A DNA stretch of 64,000 nucleotides from Chryseobacterium viscerum (GTDB lineage Bacteria; Bacteroidota; Bacteroidia; Flavobacteriales; Weeksellaceae): contig NZ_JAPDFT010000001.1 of NCBI RefSeq assembly GCF_025949665.1, forward strand, positions 1 to 64,000, read 5' to 3'. Positions 9,085-16,864 of this stretch are shown here, piece by piece (within the stretch, counting starts at the first letter, position 1; each line of letters begins with the position of its first letter). The position numbers and the translations under genes are program-made. Under the pieces are notes generated by a model. That model made no database searches, was not told the DNA's origin, and saw only the letters and a program-made list of their open reading frames with translations.

Positions 9085-9550
9085 AATACTGGATAATTTG
9101 ATAAAGTTCCTCTTCAGAACTCAGTGTATAATCTTGAATTGGAAACACAAGATTTTCAGGGAGCAAAATTACGGAAAAATCAGGAAACTGTTCCGAACTA
9201 TGCAGAATATATTCCACATCTACCTGATTATTTAATAAAAATTTAATGTTTTCTTCTTCTGTAAAGAGTTCTGTCTGAACTTTTTTTTGCTTACTTTCAG
9301 AAGATTTATTTGAAATAAAGGTAAAACAGGTCCTGGAAAACTTGTGGTAGGCCTCAAATCTTGGAAAAAAATAATCATAATATCCTCCATGAAAGACAAG
9401 ATCTTTTTTTCTTGAAAAACTGAGATTGTTAGCTTGATTTATTTTGTAAAAAAACTCATGAGCAGGTACATCTTTTGCTAATCTTACCAATCCTATGGTA
9501 ATATCTTCAAATTCTATATCATCAAGATCATAAAGTTTTTGAATTTCCAA
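9077..9550 (-). CDS. IPExxxVDY-like family protein
   Basis: A 157-residue soluble protein without signal peptide or membrane segment. Its position, between rnc (23-base overlap) and pyk (8-base overlap), is that of the flavobacterial family named after an IPExxxVDY motif; this copy has QVDVEYIL near residue 110, a diverged version of the VDY part. The name is given from position and remembered family, not from a search. Function is unknown; the tight overlaps suggest translational coupling in the operon. Confidence 0.7.
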   Translation of the reverse strand: MEIQKLYDLDDIEFEDITIGLVRLAKDVPAHEFFYKINQANNLSFSRKKDLVFHGGYYDYFFPRFEAYHKFSRTCFTFISNKSSESKQKKVQTELFTEEENIKFLLNNQVDVEYILHSSEQFPDFSVILLPENLVFPIQDYTLSSEEELYQIIQYYE

Positions 9551-10292
9551 GTATATTTTCTTTTTTATTTAAAATATAAAATGCCCTTTGTGCTGCCTTT
9601 TCCTCTGCTTTTTTCTTGGAAGTTTCCGTTGCATTAGCAATTTTTCCTTCACCCAGCCACACGTGACATCGGAATACCACAGACTTATTAGCTTGTATTT
9701 CTTCGCAGGTTTCGTACTTTATATTGACTTTCTTCTTTTGGCTCCATTCAAGCAGGAGACCTTTATAGCTTACAATTTTGTTTTCAAGCTTATTGATTTC
9801 AGAAGGGGTCAGCAATTTTTCCAAAATAATCCTTTTACAGGTATCATAATGGAAGTCTAAATAAACGGCACCAATTAGAGCTTCAAATAAATTTCCGGAG
9901 ATATTCTCACCCAAAGCGGAAGAACTGTTTTGCTTTTGCAAAAGGTTCGTAAGCTTGAGGTCTTCGCCTAATTTATTGAGGTTTTTCCTATTAACAATCT
10001 TAGATTTCATCTGGGTCAGATACCCCTCATTTGCCTGAGGATAGGTCTGGAACAGATGACAAGAAATAATTGTACCCAAAACAGAATCTCCCAAAAATTC
10101 AAGTCTTTCGTAATTGCTGTCTTGATTTTTAGAAGAATTTTTCAAAGAAAAGGCCTCGCGGTAAAGAGCTATATTCTGTACCTCTGTACCTAAAACTTTT
10201 TGAAGCTCGGTACTGAGAAAATATTCTCTCTCCGTTAATTGTCTTTTTCTTTTTTTGAGAAGGAATTTAGAAAAGTATTTCTGTAACTCCAT
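9528..10292 (-). CDS. rnc: Ribonuclease III
   Basis: Cuts double-stranded RNA, processing rRNA precursors and mRNAs. The 254-residue protein has the signature YERLEFLGDSVLG (61-73, with Glu65 and Asp69) and a second active-site helix GNLFEALIGAVYLD, then a C-terminal double-stranded-RNA-binding domain ending KKAEEKAAQRAFYIL. In the second helix the metal-ligand position that is Asp in the Aquifex and E. coli enzymes is Asn here; from memory Asn is usual in Bacteroidota. It lies 9 bases after fabF. Confidence 0.94.
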   Translation of the reverse strand: MELQKYFSKFLLKKRKRQLTEREYFLSTELQKVLGTEVQNIALYREAFSLKNSSKNQDSNYERLEFLGDSVLGTIISCHLFQTYPQANEGYLTQMKSKIVNRKNLNKLGEDLKLTNLLQKQNSSSALGENISGNLFEALIGAVYLDFHYDTCKRIILEKLLTPSEINKLENKIVSYKGLLLEWSQKKKVNIKYETCEEIQANKSVVFRCHVWLGEGKIANATETSKKKAEEKAAQRAFYILNKKENILGNSKTL

Positions 10293-10301
10293 TCATTGAA
10301 T

Positions 10302-11546
10302 TTAGATTTTCTTAAATAGAACGCAAGCGTTATGCCCGCCAAATCCAAAAGTATTGCTCATGGCTACTTTTACATCTTTCTTCACAGCAGTGTTAAACGT
10401 AAAGTTTAGTCTGCTGTCAATATTTTCATCATCAGTAAAATGGTTGATGGTAGGAGGAACAGTACCATGAATAATAGTTCCCAATGCAGCAATAGCTTCA
10501 ATAACACCTGCAGCACCAAGAAGGTGGCCCGTCATTGATTTTGTAGAATTAATCTGAATGTCATAAGCGTGCTCGCCTAATAATCTTGAGATTGCATTGG
10601 ATTCTGCGATGTCTCCTAATGGAGTAGAAGTACCATGCATATTGATATGATCTACTTCATCAGCAGTTAAACCTGCATCTTCCAGGCAGCTCTTCATTAC
10701 CAGATAAGCACCAAGGCCTTCAGGGTGAGGGGCAGTCATGTGATGTGCATCAGCACTTAGACCTCCTCCTAATAATTCTGCATAAATTGTAGCACCACGT
10801 TTTACAGCGTGCTCATATTCTTCAAGAATAATACATCCTGCCCCTTCACCTAATACAAATCCATCTCTGTCTTTGTCAAAAGGTCTTGAAGCTGTTTTAG
10901 GATCATCATTTCTTGTAGAAAGTGCCATCATTGCATTAAATCCACCGACACCACTTGCTGTAACGGCTGCTTCAGAGCCTCCGCACACAATCACGTCTGC
11001 TTTTCCTAATTGGATCAGCATTTTGGAATCAATTATAGCGTTTGCTGAAGATGCACATGCAGATACGGTAGTATAATTAGGCCCGTGGAAACCATACTCA
11101 ATAGAGATATGTCCTGGAGTGATATCCGCAATCATTTTCGGAATAAAGAATGGGTTGAATCTCGGAATTTCCGTATTGGCCCATCCTAACACTTCAGTTT
11201 CAAAAGTCTCTAATCCTCCGATTCCGGAACCCCAGATTACACCAACTCTGTTTTTATCTACATTGTCTTCAATAATTCCAGAATGTGCTACTGCCTCTCT
11301 TGCAGCAACAAGTCCCAATTGAGTGTTTCGGTCCATTTTTTTAGCTTCTTTCTTATCGAAATGCTGTAACGGATCGAAATTTTTCACTTCGCAAGCGAAC
11401 TTTGTTTTAAAGTTTGTGGCATCAAAAAGAGTAATCGGAGCGGCACCGCTCTCACCTTTCACAAGATTTTCCCAGTATTCTTTTGCATTATTTCCTATTG
11501 GTGTTATTGCTCCAAATCCTGTTACAACTACTCTTTTTAATTCCAT
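10302..11546 (-). CDS. fabF: 3-oxoacyl-[acyl-carrier-protein] synthase II
   Basis: Elongating condensing enzyme of fatty acid synthesis (malonyl-ACP plus acyl-ACP). The 414-residue thiolase-fold protein has the active-site Cys164 in VSACASS, and the two catalytic histidines in HGTSTPLGD and MTGHLLGAAG, giving the Cys-His-His triad. Length matches FabF (410-415). It follows acpP by 34 bases, the usual fatty-acid gene pair, and heads into rnc. Confidence 0.95.
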   Translation of the reverse strand: MELKRVVVTGFGAITPIGNNAKEYWENLVKGESGAAPITLFDATNFKTKFACEVKNFDPLQHFDKKEAKKMDRNTQLGLVAAREAVAHSGIIEDNVDKNRVGVIWGSGIGGLETFETEVLGWANTEIPRFNPFFIPKMIADITPGHISIEYGFHGPNYTTVSACASSANAIIDSKMLIQLGKADVIVCGGSEAAVTASGVGGFNAMMALSTRNDDPKTASRPFDKDRDGFVLGEGAGCIILEEYEHAVKRGATIYAELLGGGLSADAHHMTAPHPEGLGAYLVMKSCLEDAGLTADEVDHINMHGTSTPLGDIAESNAISRLLGEHAYDIQINSTKSMTGHLLGAAGVIEAIAALGTIIHGTVPPTINHFTDDENIDSRLNFTFNTAVKKDVKVAMSNTFGFGGHNACVLFKKI

Positions 11547-11580
11547 AAACTTTGTTTAATTTCTTTTTTGTTGAAGAATA

Positions 11581-11820
11581 TTATTTATTTACTACTTCTT
11601 CGATGTAAGCGATAGCGTGTCCTACAGTAGTAATTTTTTCAGCTTGGTCATCAGGGATCTGAATATTAAATTCTTTTTCAAATTCCATGATTAACTCAAC
11701 TGTATCTAGTGAATCAGCTCCTAAATCGTTAGTGAAGCTAGCTTCAGGAGTTACTTCTGTTTCTTCAACGTCAAGCTTATCAGCGATGATAGCTTTTACT
11801 CTTGATGCAATGTCTGACAT
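11581..11820 (-). CDS. acpP: Acyl carrier protein
   Basis: Carries growing fatty acyl chains on a phosphopantetheine arm. The 79-residue acidic protein has the attachment Ser37 in [15 protein letters not shown] and the four-helix pattern of the family. It is the first gene of the operon acpP-fabF-rnc-hypothetical-pyk, with a -7 promoter box 32 bases upstream. Confidence 0.97.
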   Translation of the reverse strand: MSDIASRVKAIIADKLDVEETEVTPEASFTNDLGADSLDTVELIMEFEKEFNIQIPDDQAEKITTVGHAIAYIEEVVNK

Positions 11821-11851
11821 AGTAAATTATTTTTTTAATTGTTAGATGGTG

Positions 11852-11859
11852 CAAATATA
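11852..11859 (-). promoter_or_regulatory. acpP promoter -7 box
   Basis: TATATTTG on the minus strand followed by CACC, the standard Bacteroidota -7 box, about 32 bases before acpP. A clear -33 TTG is not evident. Confidence 0.7.
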
Positions 11860-12199
11860 TAAAATTCTTTACGATAAAACATTTTTTTAGCCTTTTTTGT
11901 GGACCGGAAGCTTTCATTTTAGATTGTTTTGCTTTAGTCTTTTAGTTTTCAGGTGGTTATATTCGGTGTGAATTATGAAAGGCTAAAACCGAAATTGAGT
12001 AATAATAAAGTATTTTACAATAAGAAAGTTTGAGATCGGGTAGAATTTTACCTTAATATGAATAAAACCAAATTGGTAATTGTAAAATTCTTTAGTATTA
12101 TTGAGTTCGTTTTTTTGTCGTAAACAATAAGGAATAAGAAAAATCACCTATTTAAATAGATGATTTTCTATAAATATGAAATCAATGTTATTTAATTTA
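11860..12199. other. Intergenic stretch without visible gene
   Basis: About 340 bases of AT-rich DNA between the acpP promoter and the end of the next leftward gene. No ORF, RNA fold or repeat was recognised in it. Confidence 0.6.
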
Positions 12200-12658
12200 C
12201 TAGTCTTTTTCTTTGACATAATAAATTAAATAAGAAAAATCTGGAGCTCTTAGCATTAGTGTATCATTAATTTTCTGAACTCTAAACTTATTGTCACCAT
12301 ATGGACCACCTCCAACAGGTCTGAAAGTCAACGTATAATAGTAGAGTGTATTTGATGACGCTTCATCTTCTACTGCCCATATCAGATTTGTGGTTTTTGA
12401 TTTGTTTATTTGATCATTGAGACTTGAATTGTCATTTAGTGAAATAATGTCATCTTTAGTAAACTTTAAGCGTGTAGTAGGAGTCTTTGTTGTGTGCCAA
12501 GTGCCTTGTATCCAGAGTGGTGGGTTGAAGTGCTTAGTTTGAACAGGTGTTGTTGGTTCTTCTTTTTCAGGCAGATTATCATTATCTCCAGAACAACTTA
12601 AAACTAAAAATGATAATGCAAAAAGAAATATTGGCAAAACGTTCTTTGTAATTTTCAT
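12200..12658 (-). CDS. Hypothetical lipoprotein
   Basis: A 152-residue protein with a lipoprotein signal peptide: a positively charged start, a hydrophobic stretch and a lipobox LSCS with the acylated Cys at about residue 22, followed by an acidic, proline-rich linker. The mature part is beta-rich, with LTFRPVGGGPYGDNKF and a tyrosine-rich end, suggesting a small periplasmic or outer-membrane-attached beta domain of the lipocalin-like kind. No known family is recognised. It stands alone between acpP and tmRNA. Confidence 0.7.
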   Translation of the reverse strand: MKITKNVLPIFLFALSFLVLSCSGDNDNLPEKEEPTTPVQTKHFNPPLWIQGTWHTTKTPTTRLKFTKDDIISLNDNSSLNDQINKSKTTNLIWAVEDEASSNTLYYYTLTFRPVGGGPYGDNKFRVQKINDTLMLRAPDFSYLIYYVKEKD

Positions 12659-12797
12659 AAAATGGATTATTAGTTATTTAATAAATTACTATTCTCCTTT
12701 TATTAGAGAATAAAGAATATTGATGTAAATATATGGATTTATTCTAATTACCAAGTTATTGGATGTTGAGAGTCTGTAATCTGCAAGAAACAAATAA

Positions 12798-12827
12798 AAA
12801 AACCGCTTAAATAAATAAGCGGTTTTT
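12798..12827 (-). terminator. Terminator of tmRNA
   Basis: Stem AAACCGCTTA / TAAGCGGTTT with a T-rich tract on the minus strand, directly after the 3' end of tmRNA. Confidence 0.8.
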
Positions 12828-12828
12828 G

Positions 12829-13224
12829 TGGAGTTGGAGGGATTCGAACCCTCGTCCAAACAAGCAATACATAAGATTTCTACATGCTTATTCTACCATT
12901 GGTTTTCGACTGAAGGCAGAGGGCAGACACCCAACATCCAGCTTATCTTCTAAAGTTTTCGAATTTTAGCCGAAGCATCTAAAATCTTATTCCTGCATTC
13001 CTATATCCCAGGATCAAACGCCGCAGAACAGAGCATTTGTGAGATATCTTGCTTCCTTACTATCTTCGGGAAAACGCTTGATCTACTATACTTCGATATT
13101 AAGCTGCAAGAGCGAACTCTTCGTTGCCAGTTAAAGTTTTGTAGCAAGGGATTAAAGAGATCGCGCCACGGTTCTCTGCATGCTTACTTACCCATTGGTC
13201 TTGCTGTCGAAACCAGTCAACCCC
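12829..13224 (-). ncRNA. ssrA: Transfer-messenger RNA
   Basis: Rescues ribosomes stalled on broken mRNAs and tags the unfinished protein for proteolysis. On the minus strand the 5' end GGGGUUGAC pairs with CAACUCC at the 3' end to form the tRNA-like acceptor stem, and the T arm with GGUUCGAAUCC is next to it. The tag reading frame near 13098-13140 ends ...TGNEEFALAA before a TAA stop; the resume codon cannot be fixed by eye. The 3' CCA is not encoded. A -7 box TATCTTTG lies upstream. Confidence 0.95.
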
Positions 13225-13441
13225 ATGAATAAAGTGAATGCAAAGATAATGCTTTTTGTTTACATTTCATTAATATGGGGGTTTTTTAATGAGATCAGCT
13301 TGTGGAATGAGCAATTTGAAACTGTTATGATTTGAATATTTAGTTATTGTGGATAAAAATATTAGTATGTGTTAACTGCCTTTAATACTAGGTTTGTTAA
13401 GAATCTTTAGTTAGGGGAGTAATTCTTTGTGGTAATATATT

Positions 13442-13471
13442 TTGTGATGTAAGAAAAATTGCCTAGTTTTG
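13442..13471 (+). promoter_or_regulatory. rpsU promoter
   Basis: TTG (13442-13444), 19 bases, TAGTTTTG (13464-13471): an exact Bacteroidota promoter, placing the transcript start about 17 bases before the rpsU start codon. Confidence 0.85.
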
Positions 13472-13494
13472 CAATCCAAAATGAGATGTAAAAT

Positions 13495-13692
13495 ATGTTA
13501 ATAATTCCAGTAAAAGATGGTGAATCCATCGACAGAGCTTTAAAAAAATACAAGAGAAAATTTGATAAAACAGGTACAGTTCGTCAATTAAGATCTAGAC
13601 AAGCGTTTATCAAGCCTTCTGTAACTTTGAGACAATCAAGGTTGAAAGCTGCTTACAAACAAAGAGCACTTAGCAAAGAAGAGCAGGCTTAA
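13495..13692 (+). CDS. rpsU: Small ribosomal subunit protein bS21
   Basis: A 65-residue very basic protein starting MLIIPVKDGESIDRALK, the standard bS21 start, with the central KRKFDKTGTVRQLRSR helix. It sits near the anti-Shine-Dalgarno region of 16S rRNA, and in Bacteroidota it takes part in hiding that sequence, in line with the rarity of Shine-Dalgarno sites in this phylum. It leads the run rpsU-xerC-hpf. Confidence 0.96.
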   Translation: MLIIPVKDGESIDRALKKYKRKFDKTGTVRQLRSRQAFIKPSVTLRQSRLKAAYKQRALSKEEQA

Positions 13693-13767
13693 GATTTTTT
13701 CTTAACCATATATTAATTCACTTCTTAAATTCTTATATTTGAGGAGTGAATTTTTATTTTTATACCC

Positions 13768-14658
13768 ATGATGCTGGAAAAGTTTTTAGAATACTTACAA
13801 TTCGAAAAAAGGTACTCTCCTCATACAGTTACAAGCTACAAAAAAGACCTTGAAGACTTCTCCCATTTCTTTCTCCAAACAGAGTCTTCCGATAATCTGG
13901 CCAAAGCTGACAAAAAAATCATCAGAAATTTCATTGTTGAACTCAGCGAAAACAATATTTCCAAAAGAAGTATCAATAGAAAATTATCTTCTCTCCGCAG
14001 TTTTTATCTTTTTCTTTTAAAAATAGGTGAAATTAAAGTTTCTCCCACCGAAGGGATTTCTTCCCTGAAGTTTTATGCTGAAAAACAGATGCCTATGTCT
14101 AAAGAAGAAATGGCTGATCTTAACGATAGAATTTTCGATCAGCTGCATGATGTTCTTGAAAGGTGTATCATGGAAGTACTTTATCAGACAGGTATGCGTA
14201 AAGCGGAACTTTGTGGCCTGATATTTGAGCATGTTGACTTATATGAAAATGAATTAAAAGTAATAGGAAAGGGGAATAAAGAAAGGGTAATTCCTGTTTC
14301 GAATGAACTGTCTGAACTCCTTAAAAGTTACCTGGAAATAAGAAATCCACAGGCGGAATTTAAATCATATTTTTTTGTAAATAAGAAGGGGAAAAAACTC
14401 AACGAAAAATTTGTTTATGTGGTAGTTAATAAGTACCTTAGTCTTATAACAACGAAAGAAAAAAAAAGTCCTCACATCCTTCGTCATAGCTTTGCTACTC
14501 ACGTGTTGGATAATGGGGCGGAGATCTCCAAAGTAAAAAAAATATTAGGGCATTCCAGTCTTGCCAGTACTCAGGTCTATACGAATGCTAATATTGAACA
14601 ATTGAAAAAAGTGTTTAATCAGGCTCACCCTCGAGCTTCAAAAAAAGAAGAATTATGA
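13768..14658 (+). CDS. xerC: Tyrosine recombinase XerC family
   Basis: Site-specific recombinase that resolves chromosome dimers at dif. The 296-residue protein has an N-terminal core-binding (SAM-like) domain (about 1-90) and a catalytic domain with the full set of active-site residues: Arg144 (TGMRKAEL), Lys168, His236 and Arg239 (HILRHSF), His262 (LGHSS) and the nucleophile Tyr271. Length is typical of Xer proteins and there are no mobile-element neighbours, so this is the housekeeping recombinase and not a phage integrase. Its stop overlaps the hpf start (ATGA). The start may be either of two adjacent ATGs. Confidence 0.92.
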   Translation: MMLEKFLEYLQFEKRYSPHTVTSYKKDLEDFSHFFLQTESSDNLAKADKKIIRNFIVELSENNISKRSINRKLSSLRSFYLFLLKIGEIKVSPTEGISSLKFYAEKQMPMSKEEMADLNDRIFDQLHDVLERCIMEVLYQTGMRKAELCGLIFEHVDLYENELKVIGKGNKERVIPVSNELSELLKSYLEIRNPQAEFKSYFFVNKKGKKLNEKFVYVVVNKYLSLITTKEKKSPHILRHSFATHVLDNGAEISKVKKILGHSSLASTQVYTNANIEQLKKVFNQAHPRASKKEEL

Positions 14659-14945
14659 AGATTTCAGTACAATCAATTGGTTTAACTCCACACGAACCAC
14701 TAGAGTCACATATTGACAAAAAAGTAAGTAAATTAGATACCTTCTATGACAAGATTCAGGAGTGTAAGGTATTTTTGAAAGTAGAAAATAACGCTGATAA
14801 AGTGAACAAAACAGCTGAACTTATTCTGGCGGTTCCGGGAGATGATATTGTAGTAAAAAAGACATCTGCAAGTTTTGAAGAAAGTCTGGACCTTTGCGTT
14901 GATACTGCTAAAAAGCTATTAATCAAGAAAAAAGAAATGGCGTAG
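14655..14945 (+). CDS. hpf: Ribosome hibernation-promoting factor, short form
   Basis: A 96-residue protein of the HPF/RaiA family that binds the 30S decoding site and shuts ribosomes down in stationary phase. It starts MKISVQSIGLTPHEPLESHIDKKVSKL and continues with the beta-alpha-beta pattern and a KKTSASFEESLDLCVD segment of the family. The C-terminal dimerisation domain of long HPF is absent. It overlaps xerC by 4 bases (ATGA), so the two are translationally coupled; bS21, XerC and HPF form one unit. Confidence 0.9.
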   Translation: MKISVQSIGLTPHEPLESHIDKKVSKLDTFYDKIQECKVFLKVENNADKVNKTAELILAVPGDDIVVKKTSASFEESLDLCVDTAKKLLIKKKEMA

Positions 14946-14976
14946 AAAAAAAAGTTAAAAAAAGTTTATAAAAAAT

Positions 14977-15007
14977 TTGAGAATTCAAAAAATCCGTTCT
15001 ATATTTG
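14977..15007 (+). promoter_or_regulatory. Promoter of the tRNA cluster
   Basis: TTG (14977-14979), 20 bases, TATATTTG (15000-15007), followed by CAC; a near-perfect Bacteroidota promoter 47 bases before the first tRNA. Confidence 0.85.
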
Positions 15008-15054
15008 CACTCGCAAAAAAGGAACAGTGATCTTTTGAATTCTTTTTTATATTT

Positions 15055-15128
15055 GCCTCCATAGCTCAGTTGGCCAGAGCACGTGATTTGTAATCTCGGG
15101 GTCGTGGGTTCGAATCCCTCTGGAGGCT
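15055..15128 (+). tRNA. tRNA-Thr (TGT), copy 1
   Basis: 74 bases; acceptor GCCTCCA / TGGAGGC, anticodon TGT in the loop TTTGTAA, T arm GGTTCGAATCC. No CCA is encoded. Confidence 0.95.
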
Positions 15129-15147
15129 CATAAAATATAAACTTTTT

Positions 15148-15228
15148 GGGGAGATTCCAGAGTGGCTAAATGGGACTGACTGTAACTCAGTTGCTTCGGC
15201 TTCGTAGGTTCGAATCCTGCTCTCCCCA
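15148..15228 (+). tRNA. tRNA-Tyr (GTA), copy 1
   Basis: 81 bases with a long variable arm; acceptor GGGGAGA / TCTCCCC, anticodon GTA within CTGTAAC. Confidence 0.95.
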
Positions 15229-15251
15229 CTTTATATTTTTATAAAAAAAAC

Positions 15252-15282
15252 TTGCAAGATTAAATAAGTTTTCTTAGTTTTG
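15252..15282 (+). promoter_or_regulatory. Internal promoter before tRNA-Gly, copy 1
   Basis: TTG (15252-15254), 20 bases, TAGTTTTG (15275-15282), followed by CAC. It lies in the Tyr-Gly spacer and is kept in the second copy. Confidence 0.75.
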
Positions 15283-15316
15283 CACAGCGTTTACCAATAG
15301 TTTTGGAAACAAAATT

Positions 15317-15389
15317 GCGGAAGTAGCTCAGTTGGTAGAGCGTCAGCCTTCCAAGCTGAATGTCGCGGGTTCGACCCCCGTCTTCCGCT
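15317..15389 (+). tRNA. tRNA-Gly (TCC), copy 1
   Basis: 73 bases; acceptor GCGGAAG / CTTCCGC, anticodon TCC within CTTCCAA, T arm GGTTCGACCCC. Confidence 0.95.
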
Positions 15390-15390
15390 C

Positions 15391-15421
15391 AAAAAAATAC
15401 CTTGAAAAAGGTGTTTTTTTT
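15391..15421 (+). terminator. Terminator after the first tRNA block
   Basis: Stem ACCTT / AAGGT (15399-15403 with 15408-15412) followed by a long T run. Confidence 0.65.
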
Positions 15422-15477
15422 AACACTGAAATGTGTAGAGTAGATTCTCTCAATCACCTTCAGTCTTTTATTAAAAT

Positions 15478-15551
15478 GCCTCCATAGCTCAGTTGGCCAG
15501 AGCACGTGATTTGTAATCTCGGGGTCGTGGGTTCGAATCCCTCTGGAGGCT
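15478..15551 (+). tRNA. tRNA-Thr (TGT), copy 2
   Basis: Same 74-base sequence as copy 1; anticodon TGT. No promoter is visible directly upstream. Confidence 0.95.
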
Positions 15552-15571
15552 CATTTTAATATAAAATATCT

Positions 15572-15652
15572 GGGGAGATTCCAGAGTGGCTAAATGGGAC
15601 TGACTGTAACTCAGTTGCTTCGGCTTCGTAGGTTCGAATCCTGCTCTCCCCA
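15572..15652 (+). tRNA. tRNA-Tyr (GTA), copy 2
   Basis: Same 81-base sequence as copy 1; anticodon GTA and long variable arm. Confidence 0.95.
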
Positions 15653-15673
15653 CATTTTATATTATAAAAAAAC

Positions 15674-15704
15674 TTGCAAAATTAAATAAGTTTTCTTAGT
15701 TTTG
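15674..15704 (+). promoter_or_regulatory. Internal promoter before tRNA-Gly, copy 2
   Basis: TTG (15674-15676), 20 bases, TAGTTTTG (15697-15704), the duplicate of the box at 15252-15282. Confidence 0.75.
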
Positions 15705-15738
15705 CACAGCGTTTACCAATAGTTTTGGAAACAAAATT

Positions 15739-15811
15739 GCGGAAGTAGCTCAGTTGGTAGAGCGTCAGCCTTCCAAGCTGAATGTCGCGGGTTCGACCCC
15801 CGTCTTCCGCT
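15739..15811 (+). tRNA. tRNA-Gly (TCC), copy 2
   Basis: Same 73-base sequence as copy 1; anticodon TCC. Confidence 0.95.
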
Positions 15812-15812
15812 C

Positions 15813-15848
15813 AAAAAAAAATCACGCTACTTAGTGTGATTTTTTTTA
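15813..15848 (+). terminator. Terminator after the second tRNA block
   Basis: A run, stem ATCACGCTA / TTAGTGTGAT with one G-U pair (15821-15840), then a T run. Confidence 0.65.
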
Positions 15849-15854
15849 GTTGAT

Positions 15855-15926
15855 GCCGACTTAGCTCAGCGGTAGAGTGCTTCCTTGGTAAGGAAGAGGT
15901 CACGGGTTCAAGTCCCGTAGTTGGCT
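15855..15926 (+). tRNA. tRNA-Thr (GGT)
   Basis: 72 bases; acceptor GCCGACT / AGTTGGC with one G-U pair, anticodon GGT within TTGGTAA, T arm GGTTCAAGTCC. Confidence 0.95.
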
Positions 15927-15934
15927 CTCGATTT

Positions 15935-15961
15935 TCCCGAATTTCTTCGGGATTTTTTTTT
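15935..15961 (+). terminator. Terminator after tRNA-Thr (GGT)
   Basis: Stem TCCCGAA / TTCGGGA followed by nine or more T. Confidence 0.8.
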
Positions 15962-16183
15962 ACCCCTATTTTTTGAAAATAAGAATGAAGTAATTTTGTT
16001 ACTGATGAAGTTTTATGGTTAAACGCCTGCTTAAACAAAATCATAAATTGATTCCATTCCATTTTTTTTTCAGTCACTTTTCATCTATTATGAATAGTAT
16101 GTTGTAATGCCTTGGAAATTTTTACTTCATCTTTAGAATCACAATCATAAAATTTTCGTTAAATTCGTGTAAAATAAATTTTG

Positions 16184-16864
16184 ATGAATATTCTTTTATT
16201 AGAAGATGATCTCATTCTGTCTGCAGAACTTTGCCGATTTTTAGAATCAAATAATTTTAACTGTGATAAGATCTATGACGGAGAAACTTTTCTCCGTCAG
16301 ATAAAGAATAATACTTATGAACTGTATTTGCTGGACATCAATGTTCCTAAAATAAATGGACTTGATGTCTGCCAGACGATCCGTTCTTTTGATAAGAATA
16401 CGCCAATCATTATTATTTCTGCCTATGGAGATATCTCTGATAAAAAAGATGCCTTCACCAGGTTGGCTGATGATTATCTGGTAAAGCCTTTTCAGTTTGA
16501 AGAACTTCTTTTAAGAATGAACTCACTGCTGAGAAGAAAAGCACCTTCCGATAATTCAGATCAGGATATTCTCAGAATTGATGATCTTATTATCAACAAA
16601 ACAGAGCAGAAGGTCTATCGTGGAGGAAATGAAATCACCCTTACTTTAAAAGAATTTCAACTTTTGGTTTATCTTGCGGAAGCACAGGGAAGAACGGTTT
16701 CAAAACAACAGATTACAGAACATGTTTGGGAACATAATTTTAACACGAATACCAATACGGTAGAAGTCTATATCAATTTCCTCAGGAAAAAGATTGATAA
16801 AGATTTTAAAATAAAACTGATCCATACCCGTTCAGGTTTCGGATATTACCTTAGCCCATTATAA
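16184..16864 (+). CDS. OmpR-family response regulator
   Basis: A 226-residue two-component regulator: receiver domain (1-115) with the acidic pocket EDD and phospho-acceptor Asp51 (LLDINVPKING), then a winged-helix DNA-binding domain (about 130-226) ending HTRSGFGYYLS. A TTG codon three bases upstream also gives an open start, but the ATG at 16184 gives the normal MNILLLEDD start. It is followed without a gap by its histidine kinase and, 220 bases after that, by a metal efflux pump, so it probably controls that pump in the manner of CzcR or CusR. Confidence 0.93.
   Translation: MNILLLEDDLILSAELCRFLESNNFNCDKIYDGETFLRQIKNNTYELYLLDINVPKINGLDVCQTIRSFDKNTPIIIISAYGDISDKKDAFTRLADDYLVKPFQFEELLLRMNSLLRRKAPSDNSDQDILRIDDLIINKTEQKVYRGGNEITLTLKEFQLLVYLAEAQGRTVSKQQITEHVWEHNFNTNTNTVEVYINFLRKKIDKDFKIKLIHTRSGFGYYLSPL

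Larger units (their letters stand above)
15055..15389 (+). repeat. Thr-Tyr-Gly tRNA block, copy 1
   Basis: First copy of a tandem duplication; the same three tRNA genes and their spacers recur at 15478-15811. The tRNA genes are identical by eye and the Tyr-Gly spacer differs at only a few positions. Confidence 0.9.
15478..15811 (+). repeat. Thr-Tyr-Gly tRNA block, copy 2
   Basis: Second copy, about 423 bases downstream of the first. The flank before it (15422-15477) is unrelated to the flank of copy 1, and no TAnnTTTG box is seen in it. Confidence 0.9.

Noticed and set aside
13768..14658. Tyrosine recombinase as a sign of a mobile element
   Set aside because: It sits in the conserved rpsU-xerC-hpf run with no phage or transposon genes and has the length and motifs of the housekeeping XerC.
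15811..16077. 88-residue minus-strand ORF reading TGLEPVTSSLPRKHSTAELSR
   Set aside because: It is the antisense of tRNA-Thr (GGT) at 15855-15926, a well-known false ORF found behind tRNA genes and often mis-annotated as a protein.
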